This document shows, one piece after another, positions 33,825 through 46,359 of a DNA stretch of 64,000 bases (within the stretch, counting starts at the first letter, position 1; each line of letters opens with the position of its first letter). The notes beneath the pieces are model-generated. The model saw only the letters and a program-made list of their open reading frames with translations, made no database searches and was not told where the DNA came from. Source of the DNA: Catonia carolina (Eukaryota; Arthropoda; Insecta; Hemiptera; Achilidae); the NCBI GenBank assembly GCA_035578175.1, contig JAQMRL010000001.1:186011283-186075282 (forward strand), in the 5' to 3' direction. The position numbers and the translations under genes were made by a program.

Positions 33825-34482
33825 GGAACAAAATATCCCAAGAACGGAACATTGTATAAAAATGAAACTTGAAGTTAGATACTACTAGAAACCCGCCACG
33901 AACATTTTCATCAAAATCGGTCAACCAGAAGTAGATAGTAGTTTATTAGTGTCGCTCACTTTTCACTTTTTGCAATTTTCTCAAAAACGGCTCCTACGAT
34001 TTTTAAAAAATTCATCTCATTTAATACACATTTTATGGTTTACAAGATAGGGTAGGCGCCAGTCTGCTGAAATCCTTAGGAAGGCTGTGCTCTCGTAGAA
34101 AATAATGTTTATTTTTAAGATTGCGGCTTTAATAAATATGCATTTTTGAGCAAATATGTATATAATAAAAGTTGTAGAGAATTTAAAAACCTACATATTT
34201 TAATTCAAATATTTCTTTTAATAACACTTAGTTTAATGGTAATTAGTGATTTTCTATTTTATTTTCTCGAAAATCTGTAAAGTCTGTAAAAATTTGACAA
34301 AAATCTGTAAAAGAATAAGCATTTTACGACAAAAGTGTACATGATAAAATTTATAGGGAATTATAAGATCTACAACTATTGTTTTAAGCACTTTTCTCTA
34401 CAGAGCCTAGTTTAGCGTAAAAGAGTGATTTTCCGTATCATTAAGTCAAACTAAGATTGGGTTTCATTTTGCATCATTCACT
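33691..34482. repeat. Probable repeat containing a (TG)n microsatellite
   Basis: A (TG)n run covers about 33767-33817. It is flanked by phrases such as AACCCGCCACGAACATTTTC and TCAAAATCGGTCAACCAGAA, which resemble insect dispersed-repeat sequence I have seen. No second copy lies in this window, so class and edges are uncertain. Confidence 0.4.
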
Positions 34483-35031
34483 TGTCACCGGATGGGGATA
34501 TTAAGTGGCAAAGCTTATCTGTTTGGTGGTCCTGAAAAAGGCCATTTATGTGTGTGTCCGCCGGGGCGGACAGAGGTGGTTCATGGCCCTGAAAAGGGCC
34601 GGTGTAAACCGTAATGAGTTGGTCCTGAGAAGGACCGTTGTTCTGGTGTCGAACGAGACCGGCGTAGGCAGCGCGTGGCTGCGGCTGCTGCGTCGTTGGC
34701 AGCGAGAGCTGCGGCAACGGCTGCTGCGTTGCTTGCTGCTGCAAGTCCCAGAGAATCTCCTTCTTTATCTCGTGGATGTAGTCGGTCGATCTTCGTCGGA
34801 GATGTAGAGCGTAATGATAAGCGGCTCAGTCCACTGCGCTTATATAGCTACTGAGAGTGCTGTGGTAGGGGGCGGTAACTTGCTCGGCCTTGGCAACAAA
34901 GCTCTCTGTCGGAACGCAGCCGAAAGGTTTGTCGGTACGCTGCTAAAGGGTCTGCTGCACCGACAAGGGCCGGGAAAAGTATTAAAGGCCGTCAACACAG
35001 TAAATGATTAATAGAAGGGGTGCCGGTGACA
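34483..35031. mobile_element. GC-rich TIR element, copy 2, with 4-bp target-site duplication
   Basis: A 549-bp block runs from TGTCACCGGATGGGG to CCCC-inverse GGGGTGCCGGTGACA. The terminal nine bases are perfectly inverted. CACT flanks it on both sides (34479-34482 and 35032-35035). The interior is G+C-rich with repeated GGTCCTGAAAAGG-like phrases (34529, 34583 and 34620), then CTTATATAGC and GTGGTAGGGGGCGG shared with the copies at 10064 and 50562. There is no transposase; the internal open frames are not conserved across copies. A 4-bp duplication excludes simple mariner or piggyBac assignment. Confidence 0.82.
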
Positions 35032-35035
35032 CACT

Positions 35036-35164
35036 CATGATTAAAATAAAGTTATGTGTTTTGAGGTTAATTTTTTTGTTTATTTGTGATGTTTTATTAT
35101 TAATGTTAAGTTATATTGTTCATTAATTGCATTGGCAAGAGAAAGTCGTGTGGGTGTTCACAGC

Positions 35165-35203
<39 letters not shown>

Positions 35204-35982
35204 CGCCCATAGAACAAATAAGACACTTCGATATTCAGGCCTGCAGTGGGACAGACCGTTAACCTGCTGTACCCATGTAAACAAACCTTCTTGGTAAACC
35301 GATGTAACAAAAACAAGATAAAAAATTAAAACACGGCATTGTCAGTTTAAAAAACTTCGTGATAGACTCTCAAAACTTAGTATTCCTAACAAATGAACCG
35401 CATACAAGGTAGTCACATACCAATGTGGACCTGTAGAATCCAGTTTTGGGGATTAAAAAATCCTCCTTCATACTTAGCGCATTCAGGCATCCAAAAAGAA
35501 AATTACACATAGGCCTACGTATTTTCCATGCTCGTTTTGTGTTACAAATAGTACCCTTCATAATGGTTTACAACTCCAGTACGTATGTGATGTTGCTGAA
35601 ATATTTTACACTAATTTGCATGACAAAATTTTACAAATATAACAAATCTACCTATACAGGTAATGTGCGTACATATCACAGGTCAGATCAGATCAGGTTA
35701 AATACAGTTTAGATACATAGATGTATCAGGTTAGATACATATCACGTGACCTTTTTAAGAGGCTTAAAAGATAATGGCTATTAGACCTTCTCGCAGAAAA
35801 TCTGTAAGAAAGTAATAACTGTTAGCTTTCCATAGTGACAAAACTAATGTGTTTATTATAAATTTAGCGTCTTATTTATTTGATGTAAAAAATGTTAGCC
35901 TGTAATTTTTTAATGGACAGTAAAAAGGTGAAGAGCGTGAGACTATTAGAGTGTTACTTATTTGAAAGTTATTGATTTCATT
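35036..35982. other. A+T-rich stretch with (TA)n
   Basis: A (TA)n run covers about 35172-35202. Short frames at 35370-35712 have no visible domain. Confidence 0.45.
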
Positions 35983-36085
35983 GTACAGCCAGATTTGTGC
36001 TGAACGAAGTTAAAGTGTTCTTTGCAGAATGAAAATTTGTAATTTTCAAGAAGGTTTGTAAAAAGATAAGCAGTTATAGTTTCCA
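35983..36085 (+). repeat. Fragment of the 400-bp dispersed repeat
   Basis: CAGCCAGA…GTGCTGAACGAAGTTAAAGT and TTTGCAGAATGAAAATT follow the order of the copies at 4690 and 37275. Confidence 0.6.
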
Positions 36086-37085
36086 ATATAATAAAGAATA
36101 CATGGTATTCACCTTCTTGAATTTTTTACATTAAAAAAATATAGGTAAAACTATTTATTTCTACAGAATCTAACAAAAGAATATGTACTTGATTTTTTCA
36201 AAATGCAATCAATGTTATTTAAATAAAAAAAACTAGAAAGCTTTATTATATAAGGCACTGAAGTGTATAAGTTAAAGTGGTGGTGGTGGCGACACTTAAT
36301 AGTGCACTTACGTGTATTGAATAATCTGGTAAAAAAACTTTATGTTCAAACTACATAAAAGGATAACAGCTTACATTAATCCAGTTTGTTGTCGGTTGTA
36401 AGTTTGTGTTCATTACTTAACATAATTAAAGAGGACAATACAGTCCATTTTAGTGCAACATGTCCAAAATTATCAGAATTTTGGATTATTTGTTTAGAAA
36501 AGAGAGTTTGTCTAAAATTAAATTTAAAATGTATTTGGATGGGAAAACTAAACACTGCTAAAATTATATTTTAAGGTGGCGCGGAAATACCGTTACAGTC
36601 TGGGTCAAGAATCCAATTAATAAAGTTGTTCTCTACATAATTTTAGTAAATATTGTTTCACCACAAATGGGGAAAGTTGAAAATTTATTAATTTTTGATT
36701 AGAAAAGAGCAATCTCGCCAACAGTCAGTAAGATAGGAGATATGGTTGGCGTTTTAGCACGAAAAAGTATTACATATTGTGAAATTTTTTTGTTTGTAAT
36801 TAGGCTATAATGTGTAAATATTTCTACGTAATAATTCTTTGTCGTGGTTTTTTTTATTTCGTTGCCTTATTTCATCTAGACTAGTGTTTATATGCATGAA
36901 CAAAGTCATTGTGAATTACGTCATTGGTTATGAACCAAGGAAGTCAGTTATAAGGATCTAAGGATATTCGATTCTAGACGCTGCACGATAGCATTGTTAG
37001 ATGAGCTTGCTGATCCTCACAATTCAATTCAGTTCATGTCCATACTGGTTTTATTATTGTTTTATAAATAATCAAACTTGCTCAT
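36086..37085. other. A+T-rich stretch
   Basis: No recognised element. Confidence 0.45.
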
Positions 37086-37495
37086 AACAAGCAGGTGGAG
37101 TGATAAATTATTGGCACTCATTCTACTAGTTCCAGGGCTACAAAAATAGTTCTGTTTCTTATCACATGTTTAGTCAATTAAATGACTGAATCATTTAAGA
37201 AAAGAAGAGGTAGAAAGGTAAAAGACAATAATCAGAGTTATCTCCTCTGAGTATTAAACTTCATCATTATAAAGCCGGACCCTGTGGTGAATGAAATGAA
37301 AGTGTCATTTGCAAGATGGAAAGTAGATGCTTTTCGGTGGGCCTGGCTTGCTGAGAAGGATACTCTTTTACCTCTTTTAATCTTTAAACTCAGTGAGGAA
37401 GGCTAGGGTAAACCACCTTTTTTCTCGTTTTACTTAGTAAAGCCCCTAGAAGTTCTAACTAGCCTTTCGGATGATGACCTTAACAACCACAACAT
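37086..37495 (+). repeat. Dispersed ~400-bp repeat, copy 2
   Basis: Collinear with 4490-4893 from CAGGTGGAGTG to the ACCACAACATA end. Shared blocks include GTTCCAGGGCTACAAAAATA and TTCGGATGATGACC. It is non-coding. Confidence 0.8.
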
Positions 37496-37899
37496 AATCT
37501 ATCTGTTGGCCAGGGAAAGACGCGAGTTTTTTGGTCTAGCAATCAATATACCTAATAGCTTCATCAAAACCCTTGGGAAATTGACCTTTCAGATAATAGC
37601 GGCCACTACGACAGACTAAAATGTTTAAAAAATTTAGACTTACCGTACAGACAAAATTAGAAATTAACAGGGACAACTATCACCAATAAAAGTTTATTCC
37701 TTCTAATTTTTTAATTAGCCGACCATAATTTAAAAAAAATATGTTATTTATAATATAAACACATTAAAAATTAACCTGACTAACAACTACAGTTAATTTT
37801 TAAATTGGAGTTACGCTAGTGGGCGTAATTTTCCTCAAGATTTATGTTCTAATTTTTTTAAATTGATTTATAGTTAAATAATTTAACTAACTGTAAATA
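37496..37899. other. A+T-rich spacer
   Basis: Nothing recognised. Confidence 0.45.
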
Positions 37900-38689
37900 C
37901 GGAGTGATTTTTTAGTCACGTTACCCAATTTTATTGTTAATATCTGGTATTTTTTTTCTTAGTTAGGTAAATTTAGCTTTGTGACACGAAGTTGGTAGCG
38001 CTACTCAACCGCTACAGTTGATTTGATTCTCCTGGAGCTGTGTAAAATTTTGTGCCGTTTTCGGTTGTGTTACGAACGGAATGTCTTTTACCCTAGAACA
38101 ACGGGTTTTCATTCTTGAACAATATTTTGCTACGAAATCGTACACAAGTGTTAAAGAATCATTTAAAAATAAATTTGTTAGTGTTCCTCTACACGAAAAA
38201 ATGTCAAATTTCTAGGCTAACAAACAGATTGTGAGAGACAGGTAGTGTTTGCGACAGAAAACGTAGTGGTCGACCAAATCTTTTGATAGATGACGTTTTA
38301 GAGAATGTGAAAACAAGATTGCTCAATGCTCGATTCTCAACGGAAAAGTTTACCGAAAACTTTCCTCGCAAGTTGGTTTGTCGTATTCGAATGTGTTCAG
38401 ACAGCTCGCTTAAAAATTGAAATTGTATCTGTATCGCGTACGATTAGTCCAAGAGCTTCAGCCTCCAGATTTAAACAAGCGATTGTTTTAGGGTAAAAGG
38501 CATTCTGTTCGTGACACGACCAGAAACGGTACACAATTTTACACAGCTCAGGGAGAATCAATTCACACTGCCGTATCTATACCGGCTGAGTAGGGCTACC
38601 AACTTTTTGTCACAAAAGAAAATTTCCGTTTCTTAAAAAAGATCACCAGAGATTAACAATTGGGTAACAGGACTAAAAAATTACTCTAG
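37900..38689 (+). mobile_element. Internally deleted mariner/IS630 element, second copy
   Basis: The left end CGGAGTGATTTTTTAGTC and right end ACTAAAAAATTACTCTAG are inverted, and TA lies at both sides (37898-37899 and 38690-38691). The plus strand from 38080 reads FTLEQRVFILEQYFATKSYT, SVKESFKNKF, then with breaks KLSSQVGLSYSN and YRVRLVQELQPP. These are parts of the DUF4817-type HTH region of the transposase. The DDE domain is missing, as in the 293-1074 copy, so both derive from one deleted subfamily. The orientation is opposite to that copy. Confidence 0.87.
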
Positions 38690-38691
38690 TA

Positions 38692-41333
38692 TTCATAGAA
38701 GTTAAAACAATTCTGTAATTTTTCTACGTAAATAATTATTCCGTTTGAAAATAAATGCTTCATTATGTAATAAACAGAAATGTTATTATTTTTAAAACAT
38801 ATGAAATAATATTAGTTGACTGTTAAGTCTATAAGTGTTTGGCTGTAAAATGCCGACATCCAAATAGCAATATGTCTTTATAAATTAATGACTTCGGTTT
38901 TTTAAAAACGTACGTACTAGCAGCTATGCGGTGTATTGAGCATTACACGTGGCAAATGTATAACAAAGGACGGAGTTTAACGGTCGAATGTTTATCATAT
39001 TGCATTGATTTTAAAGATTTAATAAAGAGGTTTTAGTGAAGGTTACTGGGGAGAAGCTAGTTTTTGACTGGAAGGGATGTATGATCAACCGGTGAACGGG
39101 AAGGTTTAGGGTCAACCGCGAAAAGTGAAAATATGTAAAGTGTGTTGAACGTTATGTCGAAAAATCTAGTAATCTTATAACAATAAAAAGTGAATAATAC
39201 AACTTCGTTAATAGTGTATCATCATAAAGTTTAATACATAAATTAACATCATAATACAGACAACTTACAAGACAACATCGATACGTCGAAGGTACCATCT
39301 TCACCAATACAACGTCACCAAAATAGGACATCAGTATACACTTCAGCTAAAAGTCATGACAAGGTAATAATTTTGATTGTAAGCTGATTGTAATAGTAAA
39401 TTTAGAGTCATTATAATGTAATTTCAGTTTAATTAGATATAGCTTTTAAAGTTTGTTTAACTCCATTTTTTTATATTTTATTACAATAAATTTGAATCAT
39501 AAGTATCAAATATTTTTTAGTTATTTAAAAATAAAACCTTCTAAACTTAAGCTATTTTTTTCCAGAACCTACGGCTGATGGATAAAGATCTTGAAAGTAA
39601 ATTCGTAATTTCATTTTTTTAATTTTTTTATAGAAGTATTGTAATTTATTCAGTTACTACAAAATGTGGCAATCCCTGATTTGGGTAAGAAATATGTCAC
39701 AGTTTGCATACTAGAAATATGTCATTCCCATGTGGTAATTTTAACTTATCTTACCATATTTATTAATACTACAATTATTAAATGATTATTATTTATATAT
39801 TGTGTCATTCCTTATTTCAAAATCTTGTTCCATATTTGTTTATAGTTGTTTTATATTTATATGCTACAGTAGTAGTTAACATGTTGTTAACTGCAATTTG
39901 CTGACATTACCAAGTCATAATACAATGATATGTAACACAATGTTATGTGTTATGTCACAACATAATGCTATGATGTCAGTTGTAATATTTTTGCTTTACA
40001 TAAATCTCAATAACTCTGCAGACTTCTGAATGTCGTATAAATATAATCTAATAATAAGTACAGTAGGTGGACATTTTGTAGTTTTGCATTTGATTAACAA
40101 AATAAATAGATGAGGATACTATGTATAACACGAGAGTTTCAATTATTTTAAATGTGTTTTGCAAATATAAGTTTTGTTGGTAATGAATGATTACAAAATA
40201 AAATTTAGAAATAAATTGAAAATATATTTTCAGGATACTAACAACAGTATCCAATTTTATCCCTTAGAACCACTTTATTTTCTAGAAACAGCACAAAATA
40301 AAAGATTTCTCACTATTTTTACGTCTTTTCCGTTTGTTTTTGCTCTTTGAGGAAACTCTTAAAAACTTTTAACTATTTAATCCAGTTTTGTCCTTCTAAT
40401 TTTAACTGTTTAAGTCCTTTTTGATTTCAGAAAACCATTTATCAGATAACTTAGATCTATTGTCAAGTGTCCTAAAAGTTAGTTTGTTAATAAAATTATT
40501 CAACTACAACGAGAATTTTATTTATCATTGTTAAATCGACTCAATCTTTGCATTCCTTGCAACAGTTCTTTCCCTCTTAACCTCCATTGTCCACTTTTTA
40601 GTTTCGGGCCGATTATGTTGCAGAAGTTTTTACCTTTGAACTCATCTTCTGTGAGCCCAGCCGGTTGGTCATTAAATTTATAAAGTTATTTTACGTTTGC
40701 ATTTGTTAGAAAGAAGATCTGGAATTTTGTTTTTCTGCTATGTCTTGTAACACGATGATTTATACTACCGTTGATTCGTCCGACTGTTTTACAAGTAAGA
40801 CAGAAATCATATTTTTAGGTGATTTAATAAACAGAAATTTAAAATTATTTTCCGTTGAAATACACGTTAATAATACATTAATAAGAATTTTTATTAATGA
40901 ATATATTATTTTTTTCCCTTATTAGATACCTCATTGTGAATTATTCGTCGTAGAATAATAACAGTAATATATTTTTTGCAGTACAGTACTTGTTTTTCAT
41001 GGACATTAATTACAAGTCTAATCCAAGTCACTATTTCACAAGAAAACCGTAGGAATGCTGTGACGTTAATTACTATTTGCATTTACTATACTATCCCTTT
41101 CTTAATTACGTAGTCTTTTAATTAACACGTACAAATTTATACATCATTGTATTACTTTTTCGTTTCATTATTTGGAGAGATGTATCTTTTCAGAATTAAT
41201 TTAAATATTTTATCTCGCTAAAAAAATAGTTGTTTTAAAAAAAAAGCTTAAAAAATGTAATACGTACTTTTAGATTAAGTAAGTTAACAGAAAATATAAA
41301 ATAAAGTATCAAAATAAAAATATTCACAGTAAG
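38692..41333. other. Long A+T-rich stretch
   Basis: I read both strands for Ig-type or LINE wording and found none. The frames at 40048-40254 and 40740-40925 are composition-driven. Confidence 0.45.
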
Positions 41334-42104
41334 GACAAATTTCGTTTTATTTAAAGTTATTTTATTAAAATATATTAAAAAATACCTTTTCATTAAAATA
41401 CGTTGTTAATATACTGCACTACATTCCAAAAGATAACGTTATCTAATTTTCCGTCACACAATAAAATGCGAGAAAGTTGTGGTTTATGTAATACCGAGCT
41501 GCAAAAGAACTAATGTGTGATGGAAAATTTTAATATACCGATATTCTACATTTTAGATAGGCAGTTTAAAACAAAGTTGATTAAAAGATGTTTTTTGTGA
41601 GGAAATCTAGACTATGTTGTGGTGTATCACAATGTATCTGCCTAATGCGTAAAAATATGTACTTTTACAATAAAAAAAAAGAACTTCATGGACAAGATAT
41701 TTTCCATGTTATCAGTTTTGAGCTGCAACCCCATCCATTGCTGCCCTCTAGTATCTTTTGGTTTTCTTAAAAATACATTTTGTCATCCATCGGTATCTAA
41801 ACTTCTGTGAATCTTTATAGTTTTTAATAATGCTTCAATTGAACCCTCTCTCTAAACTACATCGAGATGAATATAGTCAAATTTTGAGGTTATGGCAGTG
41901 CACAGAGCTAGCTAGATTTATAAGATTAAAAACTTGTTATTTAGATGAGTTAAAAAATCTGGCTTACACGTAAACGAAGGGAAATTACCGTATATTAAAA
42001 AAAAATTATTGCAGAACTTTGGAAAGCCTTAGAGGCGTACGATCCTAATATCCACACAATAACAAAGGTATTATTTAGGAGAAAGGAATCCTACCAGAGA
42101 ATTG
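41334..42104. repeat. Long form of the repeat shared with 31728-31846
   Basis: 41334-41430 and 42085-42104 match the adjacent blocks at 31728-31846. The 654 bp between them (41431-42084) start with the palindrome AGATAACGTTATCT and have no recognisable coding sequence. Either the short form lost this middle or this copy gained it. Confidence 0.8.
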
Positions 42105-42893
42105 ACTCAGGGAAGAGTACATCCAGTCTAATCATAACTTGTTTTTGGCAAATGGGATAAGAAATTATGCGTTTCCATACCAAGGACTTAATTTTACAGG
42201 GTAATGTACCTTTAACAAAATCCTAGCTTAGCTGACTCTTAGTATATTATTTGCCTCGCCTGGACATGCTGAGACCTGAGTAGGTGAACAGTCCTTTCTT
42301 CACTCTTTATTAATACCTATTTGAATAGACAAGGTATATTATTTGCACATGACAGTCTTTCTCAAGTTTTGGCAAAAGTAGAATCAGTTATATTTTTAGA
42401 TAGATCAATATACCCAAGCCGATTAAGTGCTTCGTGTGGAGTGCGTAGAGTTCACAAACTCTACCTTCCGGACAGATTTGATAAAAATTTGTAGATTTTA
42501 TATAATTTTGTTGACAAGAAGTTACGTTTTGTTACCATTCTGTTAACCTAAAACTATAAAAACTCTAAACCTCCAATCCTTTCATGTTGGTTTCAAAATG
42601 CTTTCGTTTCAACCAAGAAAAAAGTTATCTTTTATTCAACAAAAAATTAAATTTTTATGTTGTATAGCAGAATATTAAGATTTTCTTGTACATTTATATA
42701 ATCACCAGTTCTATAAAAAATATTTGTGATAATAAAACAAAGAAAAAGATTTGGGATTAATTGGAATGTTCTATAGCAACTTAATTATCTCTTTAGAATA
42801 AAATTATAAATTTTAGTTTGTTTATAAACATGTCAAACTAAAAATGTCGTGACTAAACATTTTCAGTATCAACAACAAAAATGTTTGTCTTGT
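42105..42893. other. A+T-rich stretch
   Basis: Nothing recognised. Confidence 0.45.
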
Positions 42894-42900
42894 CTTTAAT

Positions 42901-43095
42901 TTTATTTATTTATTTATTTAACGTCGCATTAATCGCAACGGTCATTAGCGACGACGTTGGGGTGAACTGTGTACAATGGAGGATGAAATGAGTTTTTTTA
43001 ACGTTTGAAAATATGCCGTGCCTGAGTGGGATTCGAACCCACGACCGCGTGATGAGAGGCGAGCACATTACCAACTTTGCCAATGCGGCCGGCTC
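42901..43095 (-). mobile_element. tRNA-derived SINE, family A, with target-site duplication
   Basis: On the minus strand the head GCCGGCCGCATTGGCAAAGT and the B box GTGGGTTCGAATCCCACTC come first. A body follows, with tail CGATTAATGCGACGTTAAAT and then (AAAT)n. CTTTAATTTT flanks it on both sides (42894-42903 and 43096-43105). This is the best-preserved SINE of the window. Its head matches 27371-27550 and its tail matches the LINE 3' end at 9490. Confidence 0.92.
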
Positions 43096-43194
43096 CTTTA
43101 ATTTTTATAACGGTACTGTACATTGAGCTGCACAATTTCCGTATGATATTAAATGATGCATGATATCTATGATAAAGTATGATATTTAAATGGC

Positions 43195-44235
43195 GGTGGG
43201 GAGTTTTACTTTAAGGAGAAGAGGTACCCAGTGGTACATTCTCCGTTTATAACTACGGATATTATCCGTCATTCAGACCAAGAGGTCTCTACTCCATTTT
43301 CGCTTGAGACGTCACACAGGTGGAAGTTCCTTGTAGCTAGATCACGGGCTAGTTGGTTTGGATGGTTATCTAGTCGTTCGTAAATTTACTATACAAGGAC
43401 GCGGTTAGCTCCTTTGTTATCGGAATTTCGAAATCGTCGTGGAGAGTTTTATTGCTTACATAAAAATGAGCGCCAGAAGCAAGTCTTAAGAATTTTGATT
43501 GAAAGGCCTGTATCGATTTTAAATTACTCTCTGCCGCTACTCCAAAAGCTGGACACCATAAGTCCAGATTGGTCTCAAAAGGGTTTTGTATTTTAAAATT
43601 TTGGAACGGAATTTCCAATTTGATCGAGAGTTAATTAAGCAGAAGAGTAACTTCTAGCGGCGGTTAAGTTCTAAACGTTTTTTTTTCGCAGATGATGCTT
43701 CCAAGTTAGTCGTCTGTCAAGCCAAAGCCAAGATCCGCACCACTCTGGCTTGGGGGATATGAATGATATTTAGCATCATCAAGTAGTAGTCAAGTTTGAC
43801 GTCGTAAGGTGAACATAACCTGTGTTGATTAAATTGGATACACCTTAATACGCCAACGGGTAACCCAGTCCTGTATTAATAAAAAAATGTCGCTCCACCA
43901 ACATGGAAGCTTTATCCGCGCTCTTTTTCCGTACAAGAATTGCTATGTCGTCAGCATACGTCGCGGTTGCCGATGTGTCCAAAATAGGCATATCCGATGC
44001 AAATACGCACCATTTTCACTTGAGAAAATATTTACATACTTAAAATATTTATATACTATAAATAGTATATTTATATACTTTTTATCCTTTTATACTTTTT
44101 TATACTTTTTATATACTTTTTTATTTTTGAATTTTTGAATATAAAATAGGGATAGTATTGCGGTACTCCAGCGTTAATTTTGTGCAGCTCAGAATAAGCA
44201 GTACCGTACTGGACCTTAAAAATCTATACTCTAAA
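43195..44235 (-). mobile_element. Jockey-type LINE RT and C-terminal fragment
   Basis: On the minus strand, 44210 downward gives INAGVPQ (motif B), then DTSATATYADDIAILVRKKS with an intact YADD motif C near 43940. Next come WLDRRLTWKHHLRKK-like sequence near 43700, then (43618-43370) FETNLDLWCPAFGVA and IQAFQSKFLRLASGAHFYVS. The C-terminus has LDNHPNQLARDL. Frame breaks occur throughout. A low-complexity TATACTTTT run at about 44028-44130 has expanded inside it, between motifs B and C. Confidence 0.8.
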
Positions 44236-46359
44236 AATGATTTTATAACTAAATAGTACGAGTCACTCAAACTAGTTTCAATTTAAATAGAAGTCCATCA
44301 TGCCATACTACATGCCAACAACAAATTTAAAAATAAAATTATTAATTTTTATTATCAAAATTTTAACATAAAAATGTTAGATTACAAAGCACCATAATTA
44401 CAGAATAGGATTGTCAACGCACTAACTAAAATAAACACGATATAATAGAATATGGTAACAGAATACCGTTACAGGTAATATTTTGTTTTAAATATTCATA
44501 CTGCAGGCGTAAAATAATATATGCACATAAAATTAAGATTGTCGCAAATATTACGAGCGTACCAAGTTGTTTCAGAAATAAGTGTATTTACATGTTCACA
44601 GTTACATATAATTTTCTTGTTTATTATAGAACACTGAGTTCATATTAAACAAACAATACAATCTAGCTATATTCTGAAATCGCTTATAAAACTCGATTAG
44701 TTTGTGCAGTAATATTATCCAATAAAACGTTATTATCGCTTTTATATTATTTACAATGGGTATTAATATAATCTGTAATTTCGTTTTAGTTCATTCATTT
44801 TTAGTCTGATAATATGCTTGGTCATTATACAAGGTTTTAGAACATCATGCATGACGATTATGTCGTAACTTAACAGTACCCTTGTTGATAATCGAACCGA
44901 GGATCTTGAGATTTATATATAAGCGCATTGCGATTAAACCAATAAAGTTATCAGTAAAATTTTAATATATTTTTAATGAAATGTCAAATAATTTGTAGGG
45001 ATAATCAATTATAATGTCTTTTTCTGTTAACCGGGTCCCGGATTTGATTCCCAATCAGGGTCTAGGTGTTACTAACCGTTATTACGTCCTCAAAATAAAC
45101 CAAATTTGCAGTTCCTAATTAAATTAGTAGCTGATTTTAAACAAAAATCTTTTAAAAATATTTGTGCCTGATATTTTTCATTTTAAGTAGGTACTTTATT
45201 TATTAAAAGTCCCCCATCACCTGCCTATAAATGAACAACAAAGAGCCATGAAACGTTACAGAAATTTTGCAGGCTGTAACAAATTTCCAGGAACTTGCTA
45301 GAAATCGAATCAAAGACTTTCAGTAGTGCAGGGAATGCTACTTACCTACGGAAAAAATATGAACTGTTTTGTTTAACGTTTTAATGACATAAAAATGCAA
45401 TTACAATTTAATAATATCTCACTTTCCAAAACATGTAGACTGTTTATTATTTTTATTAATAGTTAATTTTCAAAATAATTTATTGCAACGTTTTGGAAAA
45501 AGTAATTTTGTTATAAAATGAAAGGCAGTTTGAATCAATCAATACTTGTTAGTACGAATATTGTACAATTTCAAAATTATTAAAAAAACGTGACAAAACT
45601 AGTTACAATAAGTTCTTTTATGCTATAGGTAGTATTAAATAATTGATTTTTAATAAAATATTAATTACTCAGTTTGTGTATTGAAATTGTATTGCATCCT
45701 AAAAAAGAGTGAATAAGGCGTTTAATAGGGCAGTGTTTTTCAATTCGAATTTTTTCAGCTCAGTAGTCTTTTTATGGTCTACATGTGCGTATAGTTTTAT
45801 AGAATTAAAACGAAAATTTGGTTTTTCCAACATTAAATAGACCAGTAATATAGTATTATATCTATCTACGAAAATTATTATGATTACAATATTTTTTACT
45901 TTAGTAAAATATTGAAATAAGCATGGTGTGCACAATAAGATAATCGGCTGTCAAGCCTTAGAATTGCCTTATGGCAAACATTTCTGGCAAGGATCTGAAA
46001 ATCACACCGAACCAAACATATTTAATGTTAAATGGTTATAAGTTGGTTAACCCGTGGAAATCACTAATGATAGAGTAATCAACACTAATTTACATTGTGA
46101 AAAATTTACAAAAAGCTGTTTGTACCGCACATCTTAACCCTATTATACATGGACTGAACAACCATAAATGCCGTTATTGAACGACTCTAATGCTCTTAAA
46201 TCAGGCTCTCAGTAGTTTAAAATATAAATTCAGAATTTTTGAATATGTGTTGTAATTTTTTTCTCTTTAATTCTTTATTTAAAACTGTAAAATTTTACAA
46301 CAAGCAAATGTGATGATTATGATAATAATGTAAATGACATGATAGGCATGAGAGGGGTA
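44236..46359. other. A+T-rich stretch with eroded SINE-like pieces
   Basis: tRNA-like fragments with B-box remnants lie at about 44885-44945 (minus), 45025-45115 (plus, GGATTTGATTCCCAATC) and 45290-45345 (minus). They are too eroded to delimit. No gene. Confidence 0.4.

Noticed and set aside
33700..33924. Frame with a histidine-threonine run
   Set aside because: It is a translated (TG)n microsatellite.
39270..39362. Possible exon ending ACAAG|GTAATA
   Set aside because: Only a donor-like site is present; the upstream sequence gives no recognisable protein and stops interrupt it.
43020..43095. Possible tRNA gene on the minus strand
   Set aside because: It has A- and B-box character but is joined to a SINE body and tail, with target-site duplications around the whole.
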